The notes under the pieces are model-generated. The model was not told where the DNA came from. It searched no databases and saw only the letters and a list, made by a program, of their open reading frames with translations. A DNA stretch of 64,000 bases from Cytidiella melzeri (lineage: Eukaryota; Basidiomycota; Agaricomycetes; Polyporales; Irpicaceae): positions 124,001 to 188,000 of the forward strand of contig JABYQR010000014.1 of the NCBI GenBank assembly GCA_022592445.1, given 5' to 3'. This document shows positions 46,548-60,382 of the stretch, piece by piece. Within the stretch, counting starts at the first letter, position 1; every line of letters begins with the position of its first letter. A program made the translations under genes and the position numbers.

Positions 46548-49500
46548 TTAGGAGATGACACAGTCCTCCTTGAAACTGAGGTTATACATCGTCTTATCAA
46601 CTGTCTTTTCGATCTTTTTCCAGTCAGACCGCCGCTGGATAAACTCATACACGTCCTGAGTCCGCGTCAGCATCGTGCACCTCACAACGGCCCTCAAAAC
46701 ACGCGTACCTCGGGTCGGTAAGCTCCACCATATCGAGTGACGTCCCGCACAATCTGTGCTAAATCCTTGGCATCCTCCACCACGTACACATGTCCCAGCA
46801 TCTTCAGGTATGCAAACTCGGCCGTAATCAAGGGCACCTATGCCGTCACTCATACTATGAGCTTTCGGCAGGTCATCCGCAGTAGCAAATAACCAAAAAC
46901 CGTACCTTTAAAGAAGAGATGAACGCGTGGTAGGCATTCAAATCTGCGATAACCAGGAATCCGCCGTTCAGGGAGATAATCTGCCGTTTGATGTGTTTTT
47001 GCAAGATCCTGAAAGCCCTCGATAAACAGGTTGTTCGCTCTACACGAAGCCAAGCCACTGACGCTATTAGTCGAATCCCAATCTCTTGGTAGAAGACCTC
47101 CAAGACCTCCTTGCTCGTGCTGCCTTTGAGAAGCTGGCAGTGCATTTGCAGGCACTTGATCGACTCTGTGCAACCTTGCGTAGCACCAAGTTCAAGGGGA
47201 ACTCCGTCAGAAGGGTAGTACTCGCGAGGTTTAGTGAGCTTCGTGATGATGTGCTCTACCTTCAAGGGAACTTAGATGTGGGTCTAATGACGAATCCACA
47301 GCGAGACGGGAGCATACCTGGTTCATCAACGTCTCGGTCCCCATGTTCAAACCCGCTGCAACCGAGTCGTCTAAAACATCTTCAAACCTTTTCTTTTCGC
47401 GGACAACAGTATTCAAAAAGTCGGTCTTGTCTATGTGTGATGCCTGTCGTGAAGCTTGTCAATACGTGCATGTGCAAGCAGGAATAACGAATTCTAACGT
47501 ACGATTTCTTTGTCAAAGTACACCTGTATCATCGACTGCATGGTATCGCCTATATGAACCAACTCGAAGAACTGGAGAAGGGGAGCGACGCTGTTCGTCT
47601 CTTCGTGCTCTGCAGGCCTGTACATGCGCATCTGCTCTGTGGCTCTAGAGAGATAATGTCAGACAGCCGTAAATTTGCAACTCTTCGAGTTCTTGACTGC
47701 ACCTTTCGAATCCAGACTTTATGTGCCTGTCACCCAGAGCTTGCAGAAGTAGCACAAATATCTCCTCTATGGTATCCCGCACACGATGACCATACTGTCC
47801 TGGGTATCCAGAGAACGTGTCTACACGTTTCAAACATTCCCTGTCTGCATGAATGAGTTCCAACGCGGTGTCGAGAGAAAGAAGCATCTCGAACTTGTCG
47901 ATGCTGGGTGTAGTAGGAAAAGGGACGGGCGTCGATACTCGAGTGGAAGACGAAGATATTGAGGGTGTTAATGAATGCCTGGAGTTAACGGTCGTGGTTG
48001 TTGCGATGGACGCGACTGAAGCGAAGAGATGTGAGGAGCAGGTCAACGAGGTGCGCATAGAAGCATCTTACTTCTGACACTGCGAGTCTGCTGCTTCTCG
48101 TCAAAGCTCACTTTCTCATCAGTAGTTTCATCGTCTTCATCTTCGTCGTCCCCAATATCGAAAACCTTCTGACCCTTCTCAAAGTCGACATACCCGTTCC
48201 GGGAGCCATCTGTATGTCCTACTCTCTGCACAGCTGATGCACCCCACCGTTGAGGGTTGAGCATGGAGATGCCTTGTGCAGCAGCGGTGCCTCCAGTGGT
48301 TAGGGCTGCCCCGAAGGCTTTTCCTACTGCCATTGTCGTCCGCGGAACTATGGTCACCGGTAGTAGGAGAACATCGGTGAACGACGCGAGGACATTTCGT
48401 TTAACCTGTGCAGGGTTGTGTGAACCGATAAACCGGGCTTGCTCATGTGTTGCTGTCGGCGAAGCAGCATGCTGCGACAGCTAAAAAGAAGCTCAGCAGA
48501 CAAATCAGAGAAGAGAACTTGGGGAGGAAGTACGTTTTTATCCCATTCCCTGCATATTGTGTCGAATGAGTGCTTGAGAGATTCGAGTTCCTCGTCCAGG
48601 TATTCGTCCATATTTTGCTCGAACATTCGATACCTATCACGCAAGACTTTGTGAACTCCGAGGTGAGTAAAACCAGAGATCGCTTACACCACATCTTCGG
48701 CTCGCGTGCGAGGTAGCACAGCATCAGGCCGTTGCGAAGCTACTTGCATAACGGTATCAACGATGCGCCACGATTCGCGAAAGCTTGCTGCTGCTGCTTT
48801 CAGATAGATATCATTGGAGATTTCACGAGCTCTAGTGAGCAATGAGGTGATGTACTCGCCCACCTGTCCAGTCAACCACTGTCAGTACCAAAGCAAGGGA
48901 GCGGCGACAAAGTACTGACCACTTCAGCGGCCACACGTTCCGCAAAGGACAGTAAAACATAGGCGTCTGGTGGGAACACGCGTACTGCGCGACTGCCCTG
49001 TTCTTGTATGAGGGCCAAGACTGCCGTGATGAAAGTATCCATAGCATCAAAGTCCAGTTGTTCATCCTTCCTAGTCTGCATTAGAGCGGTGTGATCGAGA
49101 CGCGGGAGAAAAAGGCTGCCTTACGTGAAATTCTCAAGGGGATCCCATTTGCTCAGAGGATCATAGAATATCTCGTGCTTGTCCCCCCACGCTCGTGCCA
49201 GCTCCCATTGCCCCTCTGCAAAATCCCACACGTCCCAGCTCGCCTGCGCAACCTCTGACATTGCCTTTTCGTCGCCCTTGCTGTCGCTGACATCAAACGC
49301 GGTCAGTAGACTCTCGCCGAAGAGGTCCATCGCTGCCCGCAAAGATGTTGCTAGCCTTTGCCATGCTCGCAATGGTTTCACGCGGTATGAAAAGAAGAGT
49401 GAGAGTAAACGGAGGGTATGAGATTGGGTGCTGAGGGATGGTACGGGTGCAGGAAATAGTGCAGTGATGATGGCATGGGGAGGCGAAGACAGTGCTCTGG

Positions 49501-50041
49501 AGAACGGTTTCAATAGATTGTGCGCCCGTATATACCGCGAGCGATACTCCGTCTGCTTGGGTTGCCAGGACGGTATGGAAGGGCTCTGTATCGATGCGTT
49601 TGCAAAGCCCGAGACAAAGTCTCCCATCTCATCCGCGGGTGTGTTGACGGTCGTGAAGTCACCAAAGTCATCGTCTGCAATGTCGACAGCGAGGGTTGGC
49701 GGAGCTTGGCCTCTACGAGATGCGTTCTGCGTCTTGGATATGGATTCTAGCTCGTCAAGGATGGTGTTGAAGTGTGGTCGGTCGATCCCAAAAGCTTTCC
49801 ATCGCGCCTCCCAGATCCGCTCATCCTTTGACAGCCGTCCGAGGGCCCGAGAGGTCAAGGCATATGCAGGAATGTCCGGGATGGCGACATATGAGAGGAT
49901 TAAGATGTGGACATCGACAGGAAGTCGTCCGATGAGTGAGAATGGGGCAGCAGGCTTTGCCGATGGGAAGTGAGAGAGTCGCTTTGCGCCAGTTGCAGAC
50001 GGATAAAGCTTGACTGGTTCAAGGGCAGTGAACTTGTCCAT
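46548..50041 (-). CDS. RCY1: recyclin-1: F-box plus exocyst Sec10-like protein
   Basis: Recyclin-1 controls recycling of membrane proteins from endosomes in fungi. The F-box is GRLPVDVHILILSYVAIPDI, then PAYALTSRALGRLSKDERIW. An acidic segment DDDFGDFTTV follows. The Sec10-like helical part includes FDAMDTFITAVLALIQEQGS, RVFPPDAYVLLSFAERVA, DIYLKAAAASFRESWRIVDT, YRMFEQNMDEYLDEELESLK and KAFGAALTTGGTAAAQGISM, ending EDVYEFIQRRSDWKKIEKTV and DKTMYNLSFKEDCVIS at 46548-46550. Many exons, with a long first one (to about 49131) joined as LENFT|KDEQLDF. The start ATG at 50041 gives MDKFTALEPVKLYP. About 900 residues; both domains of the family are complete. Confidence 0.92.
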
Positions 50042-51348
50042 GCAGCTTGAACGCCGCAAATGGTTTGTGCAGCGACCCGCTGACGTTGCGATGGTGGACA
50101 AGGAGGAGGAGGAGGCTGAGAACAAGATGAGAGCTGCGGTCAAGCGCTATACGTAGTAGCCGCTTTGGCACACAACATAATATATATTCGTCTCGGTAGT
50201 TGGTAGATTAAAGCGCAGCGGTAGCTATACATACAGTAGGTAATGGTACTGAGTACATTTGCAAGTAATATCGAAAAACACGGCCGGGCAGCCCTGTCAT
50301 GGCTTCGGGCTGGTACTCTCAGGAGTGCAAGTAATCCGGGCCAGTGCCATATCCTATAATTCAGAGGTTGACACCAGCTGGATGGAATACAAAAGTCGTT
50401 GCACTCGAGTATTCTCCGAGGCACGAAACAAATCGCGGTTCTTCGTGACCGTATATTAGTACGAATAGTCAGAGATATTTCAAGACGTTGAGAAATGAGA
50501 GGCTCCAGTGGCAGAGTCGTTTACAGTAGAGTATTGTTTGTACATGTTAGGATTTCAAGTCGCTCTCCTTCCAAATTGGGCTTTCCCAGGTTAGCGTTTC
50601 CGCAAGATTACACTGCGAGAGTGAGTGCATCTCAACACCCCGAGGGACGCTCTTTGCTATCCAAAGCTGCGTGCCTTGGGCAGTATTAACACAGTGACAT
50701 ACTCTCATGCGGGATATCATCAGCATCCCACTGGCGATGTCTGGTACGACCGCTCACGACAATCCCGAAAGACGACCACTCCCGTAACAAACCATGACCA
50801 CGATTGGTGGAGAGAGCGTTGTCTTGCACCAGAAGTGATATACGCAAATGACTGCCACCAGTATCACAACCAACGCACAGCCCTTGAACGAGTCATACAC
50901 CCCCCACGATATTTGGAATGCAAGCTCGGAATCATCCTCTGATGGTCTTCGTGTTTGAGATTTGTAGGGCAGGCCAGCCGGATCGAAGAGACCACCTGGG
51001 CGATCAACGTATTCCAGTCCCTTTTCCTACCTTTACTACGGGGTCTCCTACTGGATCTATGTAAGCTGTGCCATGTATACGATCAAAGCCTCGCGATCTG
51101 GCAAAGGAAACTGAGCAAAGCCCCTTCGTTCGTCGCTCATAATTTGATCCAGGATACAGCACGAGGTAGGTACCACTGCTATCAGTCAGTTCTTGAGATC
51201 TTGTGGTCAGGGAATCGAATCCAAGTGTCGAGATGTATTGGACTGGTTATGCCAGTATCGACTAATACTAGAATACAACATAGATAGATAAAGCATAGGT
51301 TCAAGGTCGTGAGGGTGCGTATGAAGCTCGTTAGGCACATCAGCAAAG
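50042..51348. other. intergenic, no gene seen
   Basis: About 1.3 kb between recyclin-1 (5' side) and the 3' end of the sacsin-type gene. A 110-codon plus-strand frame (50955-51287) has no domain and is not flanked by good splice sites. GAATCGAATCC near 51211 resembles a B box but lacks an A box. Confidence 0.5.
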
Positions 51349-54300
51349 TTATGGCTTGCTTAGCAGACGGCTGAATGTAGGCATCCTTAGTTCACAAAGA
51401 GACGAGAACCAAAACTCATGCTCCGCGTTATGTGGCTGGACGAGGTTGTGTGCAATCTCGTGTGCAAGGGTAAAGTACCTAACATATGCATTAACCGTCT
51501 GTCAGTGCTGTGGTGGAGGTGAACATACCAAGATATGTAGGCCTTTGAGAGCTCTCCGTTACGGACATCTTCATCATCTGATACGCACGTCAGTATGATT
51601 GTGAGGATAGTGAGTGGGGAAAATTAGATTACTCACGCCAAGCTTCAAAGAATCTGAGATTCAAGAATAGACTTGCATTGCGGTTGAACGCGAGGGTTCC
51701 TCCAGAGAGGTCGTAGAATATATGAAGACTTGCTGGAGGTAGCTCGTATACTTCGCCCAGCGGCCTCATTACATGAATGAATCTTGCGATGGACTCCCGC
51801 TTAGAACTCAATACGTCCTTAGGATTCGGCACGTCTGGAAGTTCGAGTTAGGCGCAGATCATGAGTGTCTAATCATCCCCTTACCTTTTGCCATGAACAC
51901 CTTGTAACCACCCATATCGCCTGTGCTTGTAGTTCAAGAAGTGTTAGAAGGTCCAGAGCGGAAGTACTTACCAGCCAACACGAGATCTTTCTGCCCAGAT
52001 ATGTCGCAGTAGCTATCATTCAAAGTTTCTTTGACTATCTTCATTTGCTCTCTGTTTTTGAGGTTCTCGCTGCGTTCTGCTTTGCAGGCTTGAATCGCTA
52101 TGTTGATGTTTGTTTCTGTAAGGCCAGTTTGAGAACAAAACAGATGCTCAGGCCGCGCTGACATACCGATATCGCGCATCGGGGTGATTTGGGTTTTAGG
52201 TGTTACAGGGCGTGACGAAGCGGGTCGCGGTGGCAGTAATGCTGATTCGTGAACAGAAGGCGCAGATTTTTCTGATTGTTCGTCGGCGGGTAAAGGACTA
52301 CGCGGCTGCTCATTACCCATGACTTTCCGTTTCCAATTGTTCATCAAGGGTCGAAGCGCGGAGTGTGGACGAGGTTTGCTCTCCACTACGGCATCATCCA
52401 TCAAGGTCGACTCGGTTCGCGTGCTTGCCACTGACACTGGTCTTGGAGAAGTTGGTCGGGTTCCTGTGGGGATTGAAGGAGCAGACTCATTTGAAACAAC
52501 CAGGTTAGACCCCCCATCAAACGGAACCATTGGAGTTGTTTGAGAGACTAATGCAGTCTGTTTTGCTCGCTCCCGAGCGGCATCTTTCGCCACTCGTTCT
52601 TCCTCTCTCTGCTTCTGCAGAATTCTGTCGACTTGATTCACTTTGATGAGCAAAATGATGTGTAAGATAAAGATTATGCGCGTACCGTTGTAGCCTCGCC
52701 TTCGCAGAGCTTTAAGATCTGTGGACAGAATGGTCATGAACAGGAGCGCGTCGCTGGCTTTAGGGGAGGCAAATAGTAGGCGGCACATGGATGTTGATAC
52801 CCTATTGAGCGTCAACAACGAGTTCAGTCGAACGCACAGTGGATTGACATACTCGAACATGTCAACCGCAACATTTCCAGCAAGCCAAAGCTGAATTGGC
52901 CCACGATTTTCTCTCAGCGCGACGGCCGATGCATCTTGTTTCTCAATTAGGCGTATGTCCCCGTGTGTGAGGGATTTCCGGACTGCAACAGAGCCGAATA
53001 CTCGGACAATGAAGTTCCTGTCCGCGTTCAACCACGAGAAAGGTACACGTGTAGGGGCATGAGTATGCTCATGGAGGAATAGTGGTAGACGTTCCAATAT
53101 TCTAGAGCGTGTCTCATCTGCTCTGTGGGTATTTTTGATCTCGGAAGAAGTTTCGTATTCTTCTTTAACCAAGGAGCTAAGGCGACGTGAGCCCAGCTCT
53201 CCATAGAAGTCTGTAAACAAGTGTAAGGGAAGACCATAAAGCGCAAGTTCTGACTGATACCTTCAAGCAGATCTTCTTGTGGGCACGTGAAGATCTTATC
53301 GCCGAATAACTGATATCCATTAGTGTCATCAGCGATGATCACCTTGCCTGGTTGTAGCAAATCGTAAGCAGAATCCCAACGTTCCTCTTCCTCAGGATCT
53401 TGAACGGTTGCTTTTGTAGTTCGCTTGGTGCGCTTTGTCCCTAGCAAAATCGGCGATCGTTTCATGCGCGTGATGGTTCCCGATGATAACAGGCGACGAT
53501 TAACGGCAATGTTACGCAGCTCACTGAGATAGCTGTTCAAAATACTATTGTTAGAGACATATATGTGACGTCAAAACGAGATGCGTACTTTTCTGTGCTG
53601 TTATCTGCTAGCTCCCAGAAACGATGCGGGTTCTCGAGTAGAATCTGGGCTATCTCCTCTACAGTCGGTTCATGCTTCGTGCCACAGGCACTAAGAAACT
53701 GGTTCGCTTGGGTGCCGAAATCGATAAAGGTGAACAACTTCGAATAGATCTGCGCCTGGGCATCTTTCTTGAAGTAGCACTGATTAGGCGCCATGAGACG
53801 CAGCGTCTTCTTCCCTTTGTCGTCAACAATGGGTACTATGAGAAGCTGGGAGAGCGTCTCGAGTTCTTTGTTTGAGAAGTCGGCTATACGGCTGGCCATC
53901 GCTCCATACCACTGTCTCGCCGTTTGAACGTTCTCCGGAGGGTTTCTTTCGAGAAGAGAGACTAACATGGTTGTCGGAGGGTGGTCCCGTATACCGAGCT
54001 TGTTGATAGCATCAGGCCCAAGAGATGGTCTCGTAACGAGTAGACCCATACTGGCCCAGGTATGTGATGCAAAGACCTGCCGCGTTGTCAACATTCATGA
54101 CTTCATCTAGCAAATTGAGAACAAACCTCCCCCGGCTTTCCCATGACAGGCACAGTACCCTTCACCGAGGGAATGAATGCGAGATTCACAAATGATGACG
54201 GACGGTAATCAGTATAGCGGGTTCCATGGTTGTCAAGGAAGTATTTAAGAGCAACGGAGCGTATCTTTTCGTCCGGTCCAGCTGCGAGCGCCAAAATAAC

Positions 54301-57300
54301 CTCCAATGGCGGAAACCTTCTGAGACCTAATCGGTGGAGAAACTTGGCTGATGACAATAATTAGCACCCTATACTCCTTGAGGCTATCGGGGCACAGGAC
54401 AAACCTTCCTCTGATGAACTCCTCCACTTAATCTTAGAACCCCAGTCGATTAGCGGGAGACCAAGCTCACGGAAAATGTCGAGGGGCTCGTAGAGATCGC
54501 TGGCCTTGTGTCTAGCAATTTTACCGTCCGCGGACCCACGGTCACTGGTCGATTGTTCTTTGGGAAATGCTGCGGTCAGACACAACCGTTCAAATTCTTC
54601 GGTAGTGAGGGTGGATTGGACTGCTACAAGATACTTGGTCAAATCTGAAATCGACCAGTCTCCAGTCTTGATCATACTGGGTGATTAGATCAGCACCGTG
54701 AGGAGAGCAGATATTTGATCATTCTCACCGGTTGAACACAATTTGCAAGTCAACATGCTTCCGCACCCCAAGAGATTGTAGCGTCTTCTCCATGTTACCT
54801 TTGATGGGGGCCCGGGATGGTAGCGCAACCAACGGGAGATCGGGAAAGACGTGAGCACTCTGGAAGTATGCATCCTTTGGTACATTGAGTCCGGCAGATG
54901 TCGGGATGCAAGGTTTATCTTGCAACAGCGCAACAATCTGCGTCTGAGCATCCTTTCCACAAGACGGCCATGCTCGCGCAAGTGCCTGAAGAACCCGCTC
55001 AGCCCATTGAGGGCTCTGAGTCATATCGTGTTCAGCATCAGATGCGGTGGTTTGCGGAGTCACAATGAATTGTAACCACTCTCCGATAGAGAGCTCTCGC
55101 CAGCCAAAGGCGGACTGGAGCGCTTGAGGGTCGAAGTGCCGACTGATGCCGAGGGGGAGTAGGTGCGGTGGTAAGGGCCCGTCTGTAGGGATTGATGAAC
55201 CATGCCCCCTGGTATTGAGGAAGGTCTTCACTGAAGAGATTGGAATTATCCTCTCATCGGCACTGCCGGAAACACCTATAGTCAAGATCACAGCTTCGAT
55301 GAGTTCTTTCCGAGCTAGAGGCAAATGCGTTTCTTTCAAGTTCTTGTATGAACTGATCCACCATCTAAAACAGGCGATGGCTTCGCTCTTAAAACATAGT
55401 CAGAATGTACTTCTTTCAGAGGTTGAAACGATATTAACCTCCGGCAGCGGTCTGGCTCGTAGCTCTTGTAAAACATCGCCAAAAGAGATATCCACTATCA
55501 TGCCTTTCTGTCTCAGAGTTTCGACCATGAGCGCCGCTCCGGTTACGACATCGGTTGGGAGCACGGGCAGCTGCTTGAGAAAGTTGGAGAAAATGGCGTT
55601 AGGCATACGCACATCTGAGGCGCCGTGTACTCCCACTGTTGAGATGATAGGTAGCTGATGCTTTGATTGTTGAACTCCGAGAAATGCGAATGTCGACTGG
55701 GCAGTACATGAAAAGAAGGATTCTTCGAGAATATTCGAGAGGCGGGGTGACGGCGTTGATGCATGGAAGGTGTAGAATTTGAGCACATGTAGGGCCCGCC
55801 CATGAAGTTGGCTCTTGAGTTCATCCGAGTTTCGCGTAGAAGACGCCGAGTCTGACTTGAACGGAACCTCTTCTATGGCTTTCCAGAGCGTAGCGATTGT
55901 GTCCATTTCTTGCTCATAAGCTGCCCGAGCGAGATAACCTCCGACGCCGAGTAACTCCTCGTTCCACACTTGAGCATTGAGATCAGTGTCTGATGCAGAT
56001 GCAAGAAATATGTCTGTTTACCCCGAACGTTCCTATCACTAGAAAATGTGTCAGCATCTCTGCGGATCTTGCCACAAACAATCTGAGCTTACACAAGGTC
56101 GACCGACTCCCTCTCGACAGTGGGGATAAATCGTGCAGACATATGTCCACCAATACCAGTTGTTTGTCGAGTTGAATGGCCCTGTGATATGAACAGGTTG
56201 AAGAGGCCGCTCACAGGGAAATGCTCAAATACTCACTATGAATATTCTCGCAGACCCAGTACTAAGTGAGTGATAGTAGAAGATGAGGAATTGTTTGTCA
56301 TAGAGAGAATAAGCTTACCCGTCTATATCTGCCCGGAGACCCTGGAATATGCTGCCAGTAGCTTCGAAGTCTTGCTCCTCCTTCTTACTCGCCTCATACT
56401 CATCCTTGCCAGTCTACGGCTCCCTTATCAGAACCAATAGCCTTTCGACAAGTCACGTCGACACGCACATAAATGAGCTCATAACGCATCTTCGTTGGGG
56501 CGTTCTTCTTTGTCGCGCGCAGCAGCTCTTCTCTTAAATTCGCGTCCAGTCGAACGTCCACAGAGGCAGAGAACACGGTCAAAACAACGCCTGTCTCAGT
56601 CACTTTAAGAAGCTTCTGTTGCCCCTCTGCTTCCTGCTCTCTATCTAAGGCCTCTTCCGGAACCGGTTCGGGATTAGGTGATACTCCACGCTGAGGCGAG
56701 TTGAAACCTGAGAAAAGGCTGGAGAAGAATCCGGAGGTGACGCCCTTACGAATTTCCTGCAGGGCAGGAGCTTGACGTTTGCGAGGTTTGACGGAAGAAC
56801 CTGCGGTGTAAACCCACTGCATGATCTCGGCCTTAATGCTCAGAGCTGGGAGATCCATCAGTCATTGTTGAGAGCTGGAACTTAACTGAACGTACGCATC
56901 ATGCTGACATCCGTTACGCGCATCAAGCCATTGGCCGTTTCCGGTCTTAGCCCCTTCCGCAAGCCGATAGACTGTGCTACACCACGCCCTTTGCTCAATC
57001 TTGCAAGGCGCTTCCCATCCAAGAACACGCTCACTTCTGACAGATGCGCCATGAATGTGATTGAAGATGTGAGGAAGCGGATGAAATCGAACGGAGTGGG
57101 CAATGATTCTGGTTTACGAAGGGGCATGGCGAACGTTGTCCAACGGTCGTCTTCGTGCCTGTCGGATGCAACAGGGATTTTCCCCCTGCGAGCAAAGAGC
57201 TTGTTTGTGTAAGGAAAAGAGTAAAAAAACAAGTAGACGTGAAGCTCCATCTTACTTGGTCCTTCTTGTCTTTCCAGTAGAAACCCATCCACTGACCTGG

Positions 57301-58083
57301 GAAACATTAGCGATATCCCATGAATGATATCACGCAACTGTACGTACCGCCAGATGTCACGAACGGCTCTTCTGTGACCGAGAACAAGCTGTAGAATCCT
57401 GCAAAATGGCGGTAATGCTTAGTTACATTGATTGCGTCGAAACGAATCTCCACCAGCGTACCAACGCCAAACGCGCCGATTTTTTCCTCGTCCGGATTGC
57501 CTTCCGCTGGTGAACAACAATACTTAGTAGCAGCTTTGATGTAGCCAACAAAGCGTTTTAACCTATTTTCTTCAAACGATTCCAGTCTTCATCTCTGAAT
57601 ATCATTCCGTCATTCCTGAAAGTCCACTGATGTACCTGTGGGAGCAATAATAAACATCACTGAGCAGTCATTGGTTTGATGTACGTACAATGACTTGCTT
57701 GAGATCAGGAAGGGGTGTGACGCTCTGCACATTGGTTAAACCGTCTCTGTCTCCAGGTCCGTCCTTGACACGCTGCACATATGCCTCGGTATCAAAGTGT
57801 ATCTCTACAGCTTTGGCACTTGCATCGTCCGAATTCTGGAGTAGTTCTCTGAAGACTGTGACAGTCAAATAAGTGGCAGAACAACCAAGAGACCAAGAGA
57901 TCGGCATGCACCAGTAAACTCTTCTGAGTACCTCGCGAGGACCTTGTCTATCAGAGCCCGCTGATTGACCTCTACCGACTCATCGTGTCCAGTCTCCCAC
58001 TAAATGGCCCAGAGATGTGTAAGTGTATGTTGAGAGCCCAAGTATGGTATGCAGCGCACCAAAGCATCTCTGGCGGTGGACAT
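51349..58083 (-). CDS. sacsin/NO VEIN-type giant protein: HSP90-like ATPase N-terminus (DUF3684), HExxH C-terminus
   Basis: A protein of roughly 1,700 residues in some twenty exons. The start ATG at 58083 gives MSTARDAL|WETGHDESVEVN. The GHKL/HSP90-type ATP-binding domain is seen in VFRELLQNSDDASAKAVEIH (N-box ELLQNSDDA), then KIGAFGVGFYSLFSVTEEPF (G-box) and SGGQWMGFYWKDK. A long helical region follows that matches fungal DUF3684 proteins, with blocks such as FLHRLGLRRFPPLEVILALA and KYFLDNHGTRY. The last exons read LHIFYDLSGGTLAFNRNASL, ELSKAYISWYFTLAHEIAHN and LVQPHNAEHEFWFSSLCE, before a stop at 51349-51351. The HEIAH sequence is a zinc-protease signature. In this family a chaperone-like ATPase role is assumed by analogy with sacsin; it has not been shown for fungi as far as I know. 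Confidence 0.87.
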
Positions 58084-58766
58084 GGCCAACCAAGTTGAAT
58101 TCTTATATGGTCAGATTTATTATGAGTGGAGTCGCGTCCGTTTGTAATCTCTATATTCCTCCTGGTCTGAAGGATCAGTCCGTAAAGTGTTAAGACGCCT
58201 TTTATAAGCTGAAGGTGAGGGTACTGTAGTATGTTGCATGCACTGCCACCATGGCCAGTGCGCGCGGCCGCGTCAAAGTTACATACACTGGCGAGCCGCG
58301 ATGCCGCGATGATTGCCTACTGAATATTCAATACTTATAGCATGCTGCGAGTGCAGAGTACGTATACATAGCTAGTCTAGAGAATCGTGTATAAGAAGGT
58401 ATGTGTTAGAGAGTCGGAATTTCGCAGACTGTCAAAGACCCAGATTTGAGTAGTATATATTTGCGTGATACAGGTAATGAAAAGATACGGCTACGGATGT
58501 AACAACAATCATTACTAAAATTCCTCTATCTACACTCGTCAAAAAAGGTGCTGGGTCCTCTGTTGCTGGAGAGACATACAGCAAGCAAACGGGAAAAGTT
58601 TTCAGAACGCGGAGTGTGCAGCATGTCATGCCAATCGGCCATGGTAAGAGGCGAAGAAAATAATGATACCGACAAAGGGGTATTAGATGAGAAATGTACG
58701 AGCCTGATTGTCCAGGGATTAGGGAATAGAGGTGATTAGAGCGTCAGAGAGATGATGAGGGCGAGT
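58084..58766. other. intergenic, no gene seen
   Basis: About 680 bases with the 5' flank of the sacsin-type gene and the 3' flank of DGK1. AT-rich short motifs but no open frame of interest. Confidence 0.55.
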
Positions 58767-60202
58767 TCATGCAAAGAGATACTGCAGACATTTGAAGAAG
58801 GCGAGAAGACACCCTCCGGAAAGGATGGGAAGTGTCAAGTTATCATCGAGCGATCCAACGTCTAAGGTGATGGATAAAACAATCAACGAATCTGCGAAAA
58901 AGTAGCTAAGCACTCACCAAGAGCCTCCGCAACACCGCTGACAAGCCCACTCACAACGCTGACAACTCCAAGCCCCAACCATCCAGTGAGAACACCAGTA
59001 CTTGCCGCTCCGGTCGTTCCCATAACTCCATCTTCCCAGGTCCAGATTGGGTCGATGTTACCCGAACGCCCATAAACCCCCCAAAATCCAGCGGCGATGG
59101 CAGCACCAGTCATAGATCCAGCAATAAAGCCAGCAAGTGATTTGCGTGGTGCCAATGGAAGGCCGAGAATATGCCTAGGCAGGCGAGGAGTGTACCGACC
59201 CCAGAGTCGGCCAATAGTGGACGCAGCCGTATCTGCCCAGGAAAGGCTAACAGTGTGTGTCAGTGAGTTCTGCAATTTATCTAGGTAAACCGTTTACGTA
59301 CATGAGAATGGATACTACAGCGACGTCCAGAGGGTATAAGGTCAACACCCAGATGACACCAATAATGTACCATATCACGCCGTTCGTCGTTTTCTGCAAT
59401 CCATACATAGTTTTGTACAAAACGGGAGTAAGGAAGAAATATTGTATGAGTTCCATTCACGTATGCGAGCAGGAAGCAGCGCACCTTTTCGCTCTCACGC
59501 ATTAGGAACCCGAGACATCGCTCGTACCACATCTCAAACACAGGCATGTTGAAGCGCAGGAGGTCGGCGGGAACAATCACTGCCAAGGCCATGCTGAGCG
59601 CAACAACGACCGGTCGCGGTGATCCATGGGAGAAGTAAAGGTAGAGCGTCAGGAAACCTGTAAAAGCAAACGTTAGCATCTTATGTGGAAGGTCGATAAG
59701 CCGAGCCTTTTCATTTGAATAAGGTCGAGATTCGACGTAGGAGGCTGAAGTGCGGGCGAGAGAAATGTGGAGAAAACAACGTACCTATTGACGAGTGCAG
59801 TGTCTTTCGCGGTATTTCCCAGTCTATCGGGGCCGCAGATGGGGAAGACGACTGGGAGCGCGTCACAGCCACAACAAACGGCACAGTCTGCTGCTTATTA
59901 TTCCCTTTCCTCCGCTGCAACCGAGTGAAGGATGCTGCACGCGAACGCGACCTCAGCTTGTCGTCGGTCTCATTGGAATGCCCATTCGCAAAAGGAATGT
60001 GGCCGTTTGGGTCGCCCATAGAGGGACCCTTGCCGGTGCGTGGACGAACAGTCATTCTCGGGTTGACGGTGCTGTGCGAAGCTGCCGGGGACTGAGTGCC
60101 GGAGACAAATGGCGAAGTAGCCATGGCTCGTGATGAATTGGATAGACGTGAGCGTGTCGAGTCGTGTAATGATGAGAACGCGTCGCTGGCTAGCAAACTC
60201 AT
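58767..60202 (-). CDS. DGK1: CTP-dependent diacylglycerol kinase (Dgk1)
   Basis: Dgk1 uses CTP to turn diacylglycerol into phosphatidate in the ER/nuclear membrane, opposing the Pah1 phosphatase. The N-terminal 140 residues are Ser/Arg-rich and disordered. The membrane part follows: FLTLYLYFSHGSPRPVVVAL, ADLLRFNMPVFEMWYERCLG and WYIIGVIWVLTLYPLDVAVV. The signature ADTAASTIGRLWGRYTPRLP with RKSLAGFIAGSMTGAAIAAG is the CTP-kinase motif shared with Sec59. More hydrophobic segments follow (TGWLGLGVVSVVSGLVSGVA), then LDVGSLDDNLTLPILSGGCL with the conserved DDN, and the end LLAFFKCLQYLFA. Five or so exons. The start ATG at 60202 and the stop at 58767-58769 are well supported. About 400 residues. 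Confidence 0.92.
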
Positions 60203-60382
60203 AAGCGAACTCGGATAGCTGGTAGAGGTTTGTGTAATATTCTAGGGGAGTCCTTGTCGTCGTTCGTCAAGTGTCGTGAGAGGAGTGGGTCTAGGTCCTG
60301 GAATTACTGCAGGAATGAAGAGGATGGTGAGGGGAGGAGGAGAAGTGCAAACAACCACCTTTACTCACTTACGCCAATCAAC

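Noticed and set aside
51205..51220. B-box-like GAATCGAATCC
   Set aside because: Two mismatches to the consensus and no A box upstream.
50955..51287. Plus-strand open frame of 110 codons
   Set aside because: No domain and no splice sites; it lies in the gap between recyclin-1 and the sacsin-type gene.
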